This document shows positions 26,385-35,706 of a DNA stretch of 64,000 nt, one piece after another. Position 1 is the stretch's first letter, and every line of letters begins with the position of its first letter. Below the pieces are notes generated by a model. It worked only from the letters and a program-made list of their open reading frames with translations, had not been told where the DNA came from and searched no databases. The position numbers and the translations under genes are program-made. Source of the DNA: Oceanicola sp. (GTDB taxonomy: Bacteria; Pseudomonadota; Alphaproteobacteria; Rhodobacterales; Rhodobacteraceae); NCBI GenBank assembly GCA_022447275.1, contig JAKVBK010000002.1, forward strand, positions 1 through 64,000, written 5' to 3'.

Positions 26385-29291
26385 CTAGGCGGCCTGCTCA
26401 GGGGTCAGAAGCCCGCGCAGCAATGCCAGCGGATGGGCCCGCAAGGAGAGGCGCATGGCAACGTAATCCTCCACCACATGTTCGCCGGGTGACATCTGCG
26501 GCAACTGGGCCAGGGGCTCATGGATGCTTTCTCCGTCCATATCCGAATCGAACAGGGGCAAGGCTTTGGGCGCGCGCAGGGCTTTGGCGTCCCACAGGGC
26601 TTGCCTGCGCCCGATCCCAAGGCTGGCAAACACATCTGCCTCCGCCAGACCTTCCAGGGTGGCAGGGGCCACGCCGGCCCGACGCCAGACCTCCGCCACG
26701 TCCTGATATCCGTTGCCGCGTGCAGCTGTCAGCCACCGGGCTTCTTCCTCCCTCAGGGCCTTGATCTGGCGCAGGCCCAGCCGCAAGGCCAGCCCGCCAC
26801 GACCATCGGGTTCCATCACATTGTCCCAGTAGCTGCGATTGATATCGATCGGCCGCACCTCGACACCGTGTTCGCGCGCATCGCGCACGATCTGGGCAGG
26901 GGCATAAAACCCCATGGGCTGGGCGTTCAGCAGTGCACAGGCAAAGATCCCGGGGTGATGGCATTTCAGCCATGCGCTGGCATAGACAAGCAGTGCAAAA
27001 CTGGCGGCGTGGCTTTCGGGAAACCCGTAGGAGCCAAAGCCCTCGATCTGTGAAAAGCAGCGTTCGGCAAAATCCTGTGCATAGCCGTTGCGCCGCATGC
27101 CCCTAAGAAACCTCTCCCGGAATTCCGAGACATTCCCGTGCTTCTTGAAGGTTGCCAGCGCCCGGCGCAGGCGATCGGCCTCCTCGGGCGTGAAGCCAGC
27201 CCCGACGATGGCGATCTGCATGGCTTGCTCCTGAAACAGAGGCACGCCCAGTGTCTTGGCCAGCACCTGCCCCAGAGCGTCTGAGGGAAAGTGCACCTCT
27301 TCCTCGCCATTTCGCCGCCGAATATAGGGGTGCACCATGTCCCCTTGGATCGGGCCGGGCCGCACGATCGCTGTCTCGATCACAAGATCATAGAAACAAC
27401 GTGGCTTCATGCGCGGCAGAAAGTTCATCTGCGCCCGGCTTTCCACCTGAAAGACACCCAGACTGTCCGCCTTGCACAGCATGTCATAAACGGCCGGATC
27501 CTCTGGGGGCAGGCTGGCCAAACCATATTCCGTTCCATGATGCTGCTGGATCAGGTCAAAGGCCTTGCGCACGCAGCTCAACATGCCCAGCGCGAGGATA
27601 TCCACCTTCAGGATGCCCAGCGTGTCGATGTCATCCTTGTCCCAGGGGATGATGGTGCGGTCTTCCATGGTGGCGTTCTCTACCGGGCAGAGCTCATCCA
27701 GCCGCCCTTCGGTGATAATGAACCCGCCCACATGCTGTGACAGGTGGCGTGGAAAGCCCTGCACCTCGTGGATCAGCTTGATGGTCTGCATCAGTCTGCG
27801 ATCGTCCGGGTCCAGCCCGATTTCACGCAGGCGCGCGGCCTCTGTGCCCGTGAGCGTGCCAAAGCCCCAGATTTGCGAACTGAGCGCGCCAAGCGTGTCC
27901 TCGGACAGGCCCATGGCCCGGCCCACTTCGCGCACGGCCCGTTTGCCACGGTAATGGATCACGGTCGCGCAGAGCCCGGCCCGATGCCGCCCATACCGCC
28001 GATAGATCCACTGGATCACCTCCTCGCGACGTTCATGTTCGAAATCCACGTCGATATCTGGTGGCTCGTCCCGGGCCTCTGAGACAAACCGCTCAAACAC
28101 CATCGTGCCGATCTCAGGGCTGACGGAGGTCACGCCCAGGCAGTAGCACACCACCGAATTCGCGGCCGAACCGCGTCCTTGGCACAGGATGCTGCGGGAC
28201 CGGGCAAAGGCCACGATGTCATGCACCGTGAGAAAATAAGGCGCATAGTTCAGCTTTGCGATCAGGGCCAATTCATGGGCCAGCATGTTCCTGACCCGCT
28301 CAGGCGCGCCCGACGGGTAGCGCTGCTCAAGCCCTGCCCGGGCCAGACGTTCCAGCCGTTCGGCAGCGGTTTCGGATCCTTCGGCTTCGCTGGGATATTC
28401 GTAGCGCAGATCATCGAGGCAAAAGGCCAGACGGTTTGCCAACGCAGCAGCGCGGGCCACAGCCTGCGCATGGGGGCCCATCAAGGCGCATACCTCATTC
28501 CCGGTGCGCAGGCGCCGCTCTGCATTGGCCAATGCGCTTCGGCCCAGATCATCCACCCGCCGCCCTGTCCGCACTGCAGTCAGCACATCTGCCAAGCGAC
28601 GACGACGGCCGTGATGCATGATCGGATCGGCGGAGGCGATGGTCGGCAAATCTAATGTTCTGGCCAGTTCGGCGATGCGGGCCAGGCGCGGCCTGTCCTG
28701 GCCGTCATAGCGCGGGGACAGCACCAAATGGCACTGCCCGGGAAAGCGGCGCGTCAGCCGTTGCGCCTGTGACAGCCATGGGCCCGCGCCGCTCTGCAAG
28801 GTTTGCGCACATGGCGGGTGGAGCAACAGGTGAATGCCATCACACCATGCTTCAAGATCGGCAAGCGTCAGGTCGCATGCGCCTTTCTCCGCCCGCAACT
28901 GCCCTACAGAAAGCAGGCGACACAAACGCCCCCAGGCCGCCCTATCGCCGGGCAAGGCGGTCGCCTCAAACCCGTCTGTGGTGCGCAGACGCGCCGCAGG
29001 TATCAGCCGAGGGGCCGTATCGGGGCACGCCTCCCGCACCGGGTGGCATCCCTCAGGGCAGGGTGGCCCGATTGGCCCATCCCGTGCGATCGCCTCGCGT
29101 CGCAACCGGACAGACCGGGCGATCTCGCGGGCCCTGGCATGGCCCCGCACGATGCCCGCAACTGAGTTCACATCACTGATCGCAATCGCCTCCAACCCCA
29201 TCCAGGCCGCACGCTCCACCATCTCCTCGGGATGTGATGCCCCGGTGAGGAAGGTGAAATTAGACAAGGCACAGAGCTCGGCAAATGGCAT
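26385..29291 (-). CDS. dnaE2: error-prone DNA polymerase DnaE2, C-terminally shortened
   Basis: A 968-residue C-family polymerase for damage-induced translesion synthesis. The PHP domain begins FAELCALSNFTFLTGASHP. The palm has PDIDVDFEHERREEVIQW near residue 410 with catalytic Asp residues, and the fingers and helix-hairpin-helix region follow. Family members are usually about 1,050-1,100 residues and continue after the conserved GEHVVEDYVAMRLSLRAHP with an OB-fold domain. Here the protein stops 25 residues later, so that domain is missing. The stop lies about 35 bp from repeat copy A. A LexA-type box is upstream. The usual partners imuA and imuB are not adjacent. Confidence 0.92.
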   Translation of the reverse strand: MPFAELCALSNFTFLTGASHPEEMVERAAWMGLEAIAISDVNSVAGIVRGHARAREIARSVRLRREAIARDGPIGPPCPEGCHPVREACPDTAPRLIPAARLRTTDGFEATALPGDRAAWGRLCRLLSVGQLRAEKGACDLTLADLEAWCDGIHLLLHPPCAQTLQSGAGPWLSQAQRLTRRFPGQCHLVLSPRYDGQDRPRLARIAELARTLDLPTIASADPIMHHGRRRRLADVLTAVRTGRRVDDLGRSALANAERRLRTGNEVCALMGPHAQAVARAAALANRLAFCLDDLRYEYPSEAEGSETAAERLERLARAGLEQRYPSGAPERVRNMLAHELALIAKLNYAPYFLTVHDIVAFARSRSILCQGRGSAANSVVCYCLGVTSVSPEIGTMVFERFVSEARDEPPDIDVDFEHERREEVIQWIYRRYGRHRAGLCATVIHYRGKRAVREVGRAMGLSEDTLGALSSQIWGFGTLTGTEAARLREIGLDPDDRRLMQTIKLIHEVQGFPRHLSQHVGGFIITEGRLDELCPVENATMEDRTIIPWDKDDIDTLGILKVDILALGMLSCVRKAFDLIQQHHGTEYGLASLPPEDPAVYDMLCKADSLGVFQVESRAQMNFLPRMKPRCFYDLVIETAIVRPGPIQGDMVHPYIRRRNGEEEVHFPSDALGQVLAKTLGVPLFQEQAMQIAIVGAGFTPEEADRLRRALATFKKHGNVSEFRERFLRGMRRNGYAQDFAERCFSQIEGFGSYGFPESHAASFALLVYASAWLKCHHPGIFACALLNAQPMGFYAPAQIVRDAREHGVEVRPIDINRSYWDNVMEPDGRGGLALRLGLRQIKALREEEARWLTAARGNGYQDVAEVWRRAGVAPATLEGLAEADVFASLGIGRRQALWDAKALRAPKALPLFDSDMDGESIHEPLAQLPQMSPGEHVVEDYVAMRLSLRAHPLALLRGLLTPEQAA

Positions 29292-29333
29292 GGGGGCAGC
29301 ACCCAGACAGCACGATGAGAATCTCGCCTAAAT

Positions 29334-29348
29334 GTTCCCATTTTGTTC
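29334..29348 (-). promoter_or_regulatory. LexA (SOS) box of dnaE2
   Basis: GTTC-N7-GTTC, an exact match to the alphaproteobacterial LexA operator, 43 bp upstream of the dnaE2 start and 77 bp from the pdxJ start. It implies DNA-damage induction of dnaE2. Confidence 0.85.
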
Positions 29349-29424
29349 TGAATAGAGTCAAGGCATCGGCTTGACCTCCTCGTCGCAGGGCGCATCTTGC
29401 GGACAAGGTAAGAAGGGAACGGAA

Positions 29425-30171
29425 ATGTCGGACAAACTGCGACTCGGCGTCAACATCGACCACGTGGCCACCCTGCGCAATGCGCGCGGCGGCACAACGC
29501 CCGACCCGATCCGCGCGGCCAAGCTGGCCGAGGCGGCCGGGGCGGATGGGATCACCGCCCACCTGCGTGAGGATCGCCGTCATATCCGCGATGCCGATAT
29601 CGAGGCCCTGATGGAGGCCCTGGAAACACCGCTGAACTTCGAAATGGCCGCGACGCAGGAAATGCAGGAGATCGCGCTGCGCCACAAACCCCATGCCGTC
29701 TGCATCGTGCCGGAAAAGCGCGAAGAGCGCACAACCGAAGGTGGGCTTGAGGTGGCAGGGGATGACAACCGCCTGGCGACCTATATCGAACCGCTGGCAG
29801 CGGCCGGCAGCCGTGTCTCGCTGTTCATCGCGCCCGATGAGGCACAGGTGCGCGCCTCTGCCCGGATCGGCGCCGCCGTGATCGAGCTGCACGCAGGCAC
29901 CTACACCGATCTGCACAACGAAGGCCGCCACGCGGAACGCGACGCGGAACTGGCCCGGATCGTCGAGATGTCCGCCCTGGCCCATTCGCTGGGTCTCGAA
30001 GTGCACGCAGGCCACGGGCTGAGCTACGAAACTGTTGGCCCGGTGGCGGCCATCCCCGAGATCATGGAGCTCAACATCGGCCATTTCCTGATCGGGGAAA
30101 GCGTCTTCGTGGGCCTAGAGGCCGCGATCAAGGAAATGCGCGCCCTGATGGACGCGGCACGCGCTTCCTGA
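29425..30171 (+). CDS. pdxJ: pyridoxine 5'-phosphate synthase
   Basis: A 248-residue TIM-barrel enzyme that condenses 1-deoxyxylulose 5-phosphate with 3-amino-2-oxopropyl phosphate in the last ring-forming step of vitamin B6 synthesis. The start at [20 protein letters not shown] has the family N-terminus. [38 protein letters not shown] and [11 protein letters not shown] are also recognisable. It is divergent from dnaE2. The repeat copy B begins at its stop and probably serves as terminator. Confidence 0.97.
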   Translation: MSDKLRLGVNIDHVATLRNARGGTTPDPIRAAKLAEAAGADGITAHLREDRRHIRDADIEALMEALETPLNFEMAATQEMQEIALRHKPHAVCIVPEKREERTTEGGLEVAGDDNRLATYIEPLAAAGSRVSLFIAPDEAQVRASARIGAAVIELHAGTYTDLHNEGRHAERDAELARIVEMSALAHSLGLEVHAGHGLSYETVGPVAAIPEIMELNIGHFLIGESVFVGLEAAIKEMRALMDAARAS

Positions 30172-30262
30172 ACAGGCGGCAGGCGCGCAAAGGGCCTGCC
30201 CTGTCTTTGTCTTGAAAATACTCCGGGGTGAGCATCCGCAGGATGTGAGGGGCAGCGCCCCT
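30169..30262 (+). repeat. intergenic repeat copy B between pdxJ and DUF2065
   Basis: Begins TGAACAGGCGGCAGGCGCG at the pdxJ stop, then core TCTTTGTCTTGAAAATACTC with CGGGG, hairpin 1 CATCC-GCA-GGATG, and hairpin 2 AGGGGC-AGC-GCCCCT. It lies between convergent genes, as expected for a terminator-like element. Confidence 0.85.
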
Positions 30263-30287
30263 GTTCTGGGGGGCAGACAGCCGACGC

Positions 30288-30482
30288 TCAACCTGCCAAA
30301 ATGGCGCCCAACGTCAACAGAATGCCCCCCGCAGTCACTGCCAGCAACCCCAGCAACCTGCGGGTTTCTTCCGGCAGACTGGCCAATAACGCCAGGATCT
30401 GCGTGATACGCGAAGGGGCCAGTGCAAGCACCAGCCCCTCCAGAATAAAGACCAGCCCAAGGGCTAGGAAAACAACGCCCAT
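30288..30482 (-). CDS. DUF2065 family small membrane protein
   Basis: A 64-residue protein with two hydrophobic segments (VVFLALGLVFILEGLVLAL and LLGLLAVTAGGILLTLGAIL) joined by a short loop containing PEETRRLLGL, the DUF2065 pattern. Its ATG overlaps the hflC stop by one base, so it is coupled to hflC. DUF2065 commonly follows hflKC in proteobacteria and may be an accessory of that membrane complex. A DegP-type protease that often comes next is absent here. Confidence 0.88.
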   Translation of the reverse strand: MGVVFLALGLVFILEGLVLALAPSRITQILALLASLPEETRRLLGLLAVTAGGILLTLGAILAG

Positions 30483-31375
30483 CAGTTGGCAGGCGCGGCC
30501 GCCTGACCGCCACTGCCATCGAGATACTCGAAGAACTCGCTGTCGGGCGTGATCACCATCGTCGAGTTCGAGCCTTGCAGCGCCTTCTCATAGGCGCTCA
30601 GCGAACGGTAGAACTCAAAGAAATCCGCATCGGCCCCAAACGCATCGGCAAAGATGGCGTTCCGGTTGGCATCGGCTTCACCGCGCACGATCTCGGCTTC
30701 GCGATTTGCCTCTGATACCAGTTCGACCACGGTCCGATCTGCCTGAGCGCGGACACGCTGAGCGGCTTCTTCACCGCGGGCGCGTTCGTCAGTGGCTTCC
30801 CGTTCCCGTTCCGCGCGCATTCTTGCAAAGGTCGCTTCCAGGTTCTGCGCAGGCAGGTTGGTCTGCTTCAAACGCACGTCGACCACTTCTAGGCCAATCG
30901 CCGAAGCGCGCGCCTGTGCCTGTTCGCGGATCTGCCCCATCAGGCTTGCCCGCTCGGAGGACAGAATGGTGTTCGATGTGACGCCATCCGCACCCAGAAC
31001 GGCCCGGATCACCGGGTTCAGGATGCCTTCCAGCCGGTTCTCGGCCAGGCGGAGACCGCCCGCACCCACGGCCTGACGGAACTGGACAACGTCGGCAATC
31101 CGGTAGCGCGCGAACGCATCAACCACGAGGCGCCGGTCGTCCGAAGGGGTGACCTCGATCGTATCCGTATCGAGCGACAGGATGCGGTCGTCGTAGCGCA
31201 CGACTTCCTGAATGACCGGGATCTTGAAGGCCAAGCCCGGATCTTCCTTCACGCTGCGGATCTGGCCGAATTGCAGAACAAGCGCCTTCTCGCGCTCATC
31301 CACGATGAAGATCGACGACAGCAGGCCGGCCAGCGCGATTACGACGATCGGCACCAAGTACAGGGATCGTTTCAT
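30482..31375 (-). CDS. hflC: protease modulator HflC
   Basis: A 297-residue SPFH/band-7 protein with one N-terminal transmembrane helix (LYLVPIVVIALAGLLSSIFIV minus its last residue) and a large periplasmic part: VDEREKALVLQFGQI, DTIEVTPSDDRRLVVDAFAR, and a long charged coiled coil around residues 180-250. With HflK it forms a cage around FtsH and modulates membrane-protein turnover. It starts one base after the hflK stop region. Confidence 0.95.
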   Translation of the reverse strand: MKRSLYLVPIVVIALAGLLSSIFIVDEREKALVLQFGQIRSVKEDPGLAFKIPVIQEVVRYDDRILSLDTDTIEVTPSDDRRLVVDAFARYRIADVVQFRQAVGAGGLRLAENRLEGILNPVIRAVLGADGVTSNTILSSERASLMGQIREQAQARASAIGLEVVDVRLKQTNLPAQNLEATFARMRAEREREATDERARGEEAAQRVRAQADRTVVELVSEANREAEIVRGEADANRNAIFADAFGADADFFEFYRSLSAYEKALQGSNSTMVITPDSEFFEYLDGSGGQAAAPAN

Positions 31376-31376
31376 A

Positions 31377-32519
31377 TCAGTTGCTCCGGTTCGTGCTGCG
31401 CAGTTCGTTCAGGGGCAGGTAGGGCACAACGCCCTGGCTGCCGCCACCGCTGCCATTGTCATCAAGGATCACCTTGTCCACGTCGCCCAGGATGCGCTCC
31501 ATGGTTTCAAGGTAGAGACGCTTGCGCGTCACCTCAGGCGCTTTCTGGTACTCGCCCAGAACCGCGCTGAAGCGGGAGGCCTCACCCTGTGCTTCGTTAA
31601 CGACACGGGCGCGGTACCCTTCGGCCTGTTCCAACACCTCTGCAGCCTGACCGCGCGCCCCGGCGAGCACCTGGTTTGCATAGGCATCGGCCTGGCGTTC
31701 CAGACGATCCCGTTCCTGTTCGGCCGCCTGCACGTCCCGGAATGCATCGATCACCTCGGCGGGCGGGTCGGCGCGGTCCAAGTTGAGGCGGACGATGTTG
31801 ATGCCGCTGTCATAGCCATCGAGCGTGGCTTGGATCAGCACTTCCACAGAGTCTGCAATCGACTGACGATCCCGGTTCAGGATCGGTGCCAGCTCAGATT
31901 GCGAAACCACTTCGCGCATGGCCGATTCCGACACAGCGCGCACGGTGGCTTGCCCATCTGCAAGGTTGAACAGGAAGCGCGCAGGGTCGGCGATGTTCCA
32001 GACCACCTCGAAGTCAATGTCGACCACGTTTTCGTCAGTGGTCAGCATCAGGCCATCACCGGAGCGGCCAATGCCGATCTGCTCGGTACGTTCCGTAGAG
32101 GTTGGCAGCACTGTTGCGCGCACGAATGGCCAGGGCGCAAGGTGCGGCCCGTCATCGGTGGTGCGGTAGTACTCACCCAGGAACAGTTCAACGCCCCGCT
32201 CTTCCGGCGCAACCGTGTAGAACGATGCGAGAAACCACATTACGACAGCGGCAAGGCCCGCGATGATCCACGCGCCGCGCGTCATCTTGAAGCCATCACC
32301 GCCCCCGTCGCCGCCGGAGCCGCCATTGCCACCGCGCCCGCCCATCAGCACGCGCAGTTGTTCCTGGCCCTTGCGGACAATCTCGTCGATCTCGGGGATC
32401 TGGGGGTCATTGGGGCCACCGGGTTTGCGACCGCCACCACCGGAGCCGCCGCGGCCGCCCCCCTGGTTGCTTCCGCCCCCGTTGGAGCCACCGCCCCAAG
32501 GTCCGTTATTACCTGCCAT
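31377..32519 (-). CDS. hflK: FtsH protease activity modulator HflK
   Basis: A 380-residue SPFH protein. A Gly/Asn-rich cytoplasmic N-terminus (for example GGGSNGGGSNQGGGRGG) is followed by one transmembrane helix near residue 85 and the band-7 domain (YTVAPEERGVELFLGEY), then a coiled coil rich in Ala, Glu and Arg. Partner of HflC. First gene of hflK-hflC-DUF2065; gor lies 73 bp upstream on the same strand. Confidence 0.95.
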   Translation of the reverse strand: MAGNNGPWGGGSNGGGSNQGGGRGGSGGGGRKPGGPNDPQIPEIDEIVRKGQEQLRVLMGGRGGNGGSGGDGGGDGFKMTRGAWIIAGLAAVVMWFLASFYTVAPEERGVELFLGEYYRTTDDGPHLAPWPFVRATVLPTSTERTEQIGIGRSGDGLMLTTDENVVDIDFEVVWNIADPARFLFNLADGQATVRAVSESAMREVVSQSELAPILNRDRQSIADSVEVLIQATLDGYDSGINIVRLNLDRADPPAEVIDAFRDVQAAEQERDRLERQADAYANQVLAGARGQAAEVLEQAEGYRARVVNEAQGEASRFSAVLGEYQKAPEVTRKRLYLETMERILGDVDKVILDDNGSGGGSQGVVPYLPLNELRSTNRSN

Positions 32520-32592
32520 AAGGTGTCTCTCTTCCTCGGTTATACGTCTTGCGTTTGCTTCAAGTGATTAGGTGGTTGCTCTTACGTCATAA

Positions 32593-33957
32593 TCAAGCTG
32601 TTCTGGTAGGAACACGCATTGTGACAAGCTCTTCCGAAACGGTTGGATGCACGGCGACCGTGCGATCGAAGTCTTCCTTGGTGGCGCCCATCTTGATCGC
32701 GATGCCCGCCATCTGGATCATTTCGCCCGCCCCTTCGGCCACGATATGGCAGCCCAGAACCACCCGCGTGGCCTTGCTGACAATCAATTTCATCAGCACC
32801 CGGTCTTCCCGGCCCACAAAGCTTTGCTGCATCGGTTTGAAGGCAGTGCAGTACACTTCGATCTCTTCTTGTGCGCGCGCCTCTTCTTCGGTCAGGCCCA
32901 CCGTGCCAAATTCCGGCTGGGTAAAGACGGCCGAGGGGATCAGCTTGTGATCCACCGCCGTCGGCGTGCCCCTGAACACCGTATCCACAAAGGCCATTGC
33001 CTCGCGGATGGCAACTGGCGTCAATTGGACCCGGTCTGTCACATCCCCAATGGCATAGATCGACGGCACATCGGTTTGCGAATACCCATCGACCACAATC
33101 GCGCCCCGACGGTTCAGCGCTACGCCGGCCTCCTCAAGCCCGATCCCTTTGGTGTTGGGCGCGCGGCCCGTGGCAAACATGACCTGATCGAAGATGTCGG
33201 TTTGCCCGGTGGTGGATACAACCTCGATCCCGCCGCCCTCGGCCTTCTGCATGCGCAGGATATTGGTGCCCGTGTGCAGGCGGATGCCATCGCGGATCAT
33301 GTGATCGGCAATATGGCCGCGAGCTTCTTCGTCAAAGCCGCGCAGGATCTGGGCTCCGCGATAGAACTGTGTGACCTCGACCCCCAGCCCGTTCATGATG
33401 CCGGCAAATTCGCAGGCGATATAGCCGCCGCCCACGATGAGCATCTTTTGGGGCAGGGTCTCGAGGTGGAAAACCTCGTTCGACGTAATCGCCAGATCGG
33501 CGTTTTCGATGTCGGGTGTGGCAGGCCAGCCGCCGGTGGCCACAAGGATATGCTTGGCCGTGTAGCGGCTGCCATCGGCCAGTTCCACCGTGTGCGGATC
33601 GGCGATCTTTGCGCGCTGGGCATAGGTTGTCACGCCAGCGCCATCGAGCAGGCGATTATACACGCCTTCAAGACGGTCCAGCTCTGCCTCGAGCGCGGTG
33701 CGGAACTTGGGCCAGTCAAAAGCGCCCTCGAGGGTCGCGTTCCAGCCATAGTCGCGCGCCTCGGCGACGCGGCCCGGATAGGTGGATGCAAACACCATCA
33801 GCTTTTTGGGAACGCAGCCGCGGATCACGCAGGTGCCGCCCATCCGGCTCTCTTCTGCCAGCGCCACCTTGGCCCCGGTTTCACTGGCAGCAACCCGTGC
33901 GGCGCGCACACCGCCTGAGCCGCCGCCGATAACGAAGAGATCGTAGTCAAATTCCAT
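32593..33957 (-). CDS. gor: glutathione-disulfide reductase
   Basis: A 454-residue flavoprotein disulfide reductase. N-terminal FAD motif GGGSGGVRAARVAA, redox-active Cys43 and Cys48 in GGTCVIRGCVPKK, NAD(P)-binding KMLIVGGGYIACEFAGIMNG, and the dimer-interface His in the C-terminal VAVHPTVSEELV. It keeps glutathione reduced with NADPH. Upstream of hflK and downstream of rpiA on the same strand (56 bp from rpiA), perhaps one transcript. gshA, which makes the precursor of its substrate, is also in the window. Confidence 0.95.
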   Translation of the reverse strand: MEFDYDLFVIGGGSGGVRAARVAASETGAKVALAEESRMGGTCVIRGCVPKKLMVFASTYPGRVAEARDYGWNATLEGAFDWPKFRTALEAELDRLEGVYNRLLDGAGVTTYAQRAKIADPHTVELADGSRYTAKHILVATGGWPATPDIENADLAITSNEVFHLETLPQKMLIVGGGYIACEFAGIMNGLGVEVTQFYRGAQILRGFDEEARGHIADHMIRDGIRLHTGTNILRMQKAEGGGIEVVSTTGQTDIFDQVMFATGRAPNTKGIGLEEAGVALNRRGAIVVDGYSQTDVPSIYAIGDVTDRVQLTPVAIREAMAFVDTVFRGTPTAVDHKLIPSAVFTQPEFGTVGLTEEEARAQEEIEVYCTAFKPMQQSFVGREDRVLMKLIVSKATRVVLGCHIVAEGAGEMIQMAGIAIKMGATKEDFDRTVAVHPTVSEELVTMRVPTRTA

Positions 33958-34013
33958 AATGTGGCCCTTCCTTTGGCCCGTGATGCTGTGCCATGCCTGT
34001 TGCCCAGATGGTG

Positions 34014-34796
34014 TCAGCCGTCGATATCGCGAAACACGTTATCGTCATCGAGAAATTCATAGCTCTCTTCCCGGACCTCGCCCTCGTTGATATCGCGGAC
34101 CTGAACGGTGCCGTCCCCGTCGCCAATGACCACCACATCGCAGATATCCACGAAGAGGCCGTTTTCCACGACGCCCGGGATCTGGTTGATGACAAGGCCC
34201 ACCTGACGGGCATTGCCGATGCGTTGCAAATGCAGATCGATGATGAAATTGCCTTCGTCTGTGACGAAAGGCGCGTCATCGTTCATGCGCAGCGAGGCTT
34301 CGCGCCCGAGCACGTCCAGATTGACGAGGGTTTCTTCCAGCAGGGCTTTTGTGGTCTGCCAGCCGAAGGGGACAACCTCAACCGGCAGCGGAAAGCGCCC
34401 CAAGGTGCGCACTTCCTTGGCGGCATCGGTGATGACGATCATCCGGTCCGAGGCGGTGGCCACGATCTTTTCCTGCAACAGCGCACCACCGCCCCCCTTG
34501 ATCAGGGCCAGGGCGCTGTCGAACTCGTCGGCGCCATCGATGGTCACGTCGAGCCACCGCGCATCATCAAGGGACGTCACCGGCACCCCCAGTTCGCGGG
34601 CCAGTTCAGCGGTGCGCGAGGAGGTCGGCACCCCCACGATATCAAGGCCTTCGCCGTGGATTCGTTCGGCCAGGCAGCGCACCATCCAGGCCGCCGTCGA
34701 GCCTGTCCCGAGGCCCACACGCATGCCCGACGAAATAAATTCAACCGAGCGCTTTGCAGCGACGAACTTGGCTTTGTCGATGGGCGAGAGATCCAT
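34014..34796 (-). CDS. rpiA: ribose-5-phosphate isomerase A
   Basis: A 260-residue enzyme that interconverts ribose 5-phosphate and ribulose 5-phosphate. Start at MDLSPIDKAKFVAAK, preceded by AGGAG. Active-site elements: GLGTGSTAAWMV, VPTSSRTAELARELGVP, the DGADEFD Asp/Glu pair, and IKGGGGALLQEKI with the catalytic Glu-Lys. A longer frame to 34877 lacks support. Length is slightly above the usual 220-230 because of an extended C-terminal acidic tail. Confidence 0.95.
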   Translation of the reverse strand: MDLSPIDKAKFVAAKRSVEFISSGMRVGLGTGSTAAWMVRCLAERIHGEGLDIVGVPTSSRTAELARELGVPVTSLDDARWLDVTIDGADEFDSALALIKGGGGALLQEKIVATASDRMIVITDAAKEVRTLGRFPLPVEVVPFGWQTTKALLEETLVNLDVLGREASLRMNDDAPFVTDEGNFIIDLHLQRIGNARQVGLVINQIPGVVENGLFVDICDVVVIGDGDGTVQVRDINEGEVREESYEFLDDDNVFRDIDG

Positions 34797-34974
34797 GTCC
34801 CGGTGGGCTCCTGCGGAAGTGTCCGCGAACCTTATAGACACAGGAAGCGCGGGGGGCCAGCAAATGGACGGGCCCATGCGGGCACGTGCCGTGAACTGTG
34901 TGTTTTGTGCAGAAGGATGTGGCGCAAACGCCTATCGGGCGGGCCTTTGCGCGGCCCTCCACGGCGGCGCGCGG

Positions 34975-35706
34975 TCAGGCAAACAGGCGGTAGTACAGCC
35001 AGTTTGGCAGGAAGTTCCCAACCCTGAACAGCCAGGCAAACGGTGCCGGAAAGCTGACCGAGAACCGGTTGCTCATCATGTGCTCGATCATCGTGCGCGC
35101 GGCATCTTCGGGCTCCATGATCTGGGGCATGGTGAATGTGTTGAGATCGGTCAGGCGCGTGCGGATATAGCCGGGGTTCGCCAGTTGGACATCGACACCG
35201 GTTTTGCGCAGGTCGTAATAGAGGCTTTCAGCGAGGCTCATGGTGCCGGCCTTTGACGCCGCATAGCCGACCGCGCCGGGAAGGCCGCGGAAGGCCGACA
35301 GGCTTCCCGTGATCACGATATGGCCCGCGTCGCGCGCCACCATATCGGGCACCACCTGGCCCAGCACACGCACAGCGCCGGTGAAGTTGATGTCTGCCAT
35401 GGCCTCGGCCTTGTCTGCATCCCATTCGGTGGCTTTCATCGGCCAATAGACACCGGCCAGGAAAATCACCCCGTCTACAGGGCCCATTTCGGCCGCAGCT
35501 GCACGCACGGAGGCGCTGTCGGAAATGTCCATGGGCAGGGCTTCAGCCGCACCGGGCAGGGCGGCAGCAAGCTCTTCAAGGCGGTCGCGGTTGCGGGCAC
35601 TCAGCACCAGATGGGCGCCGCGCCGGCTCAGGCCCTCTGCGAGCGCGCGCCCCAGCCCTTCGGAGGCCCCGACCAGCCAGTAGCGCTTGCCTGTAAAGTC
35701 TCTCAC
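34975..35706 (-). CDS. SDR-family oxidoreductase, last gene of the RpoE-type operon
   Basis: A 243-residue short-chain dehydrogenase. GTG start at 35706 overlaps the preceding stop by 4 bases. It has the nucleotide motif WLVGASEGLGRALAEGL, the Ser of ITGSLSAFRGLPG, and YAASKAGTM carrying the catalytic Tyr and Lys. The C-terminus ends in a hydrophobic patch (FAWLFRVGNFLPNWLYYRLF) that could contact the membrane. In Rhodobacter sphaeroides the matching operon next to rpoE-chrR ends with an SDR gene (RSP_1087, from memory). Substrate unknown. Confidence 0.87.
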   Translation of the reverse strand: MRDFTGKRYWLVGASEGLGRALAEGLSRRGAHLVLSARNRDRLEELAAALPGAAEALPMDISDSASVRAAAAEMGPVDGVIFLAGVYWPMKATEWDADKAEAMADINFTGAVRVLGQVVPDMVARDAGHIVITGSLSAFRGLPGAVGYAASKAGTMSLAESLYYDLRKTGVDVQLANPGYIRTRLTDLNTFTMPQIMEPEDAARTMIEHMMSNRFSVSFPAPFAWLFRVGNFLPNWLYYRLFA

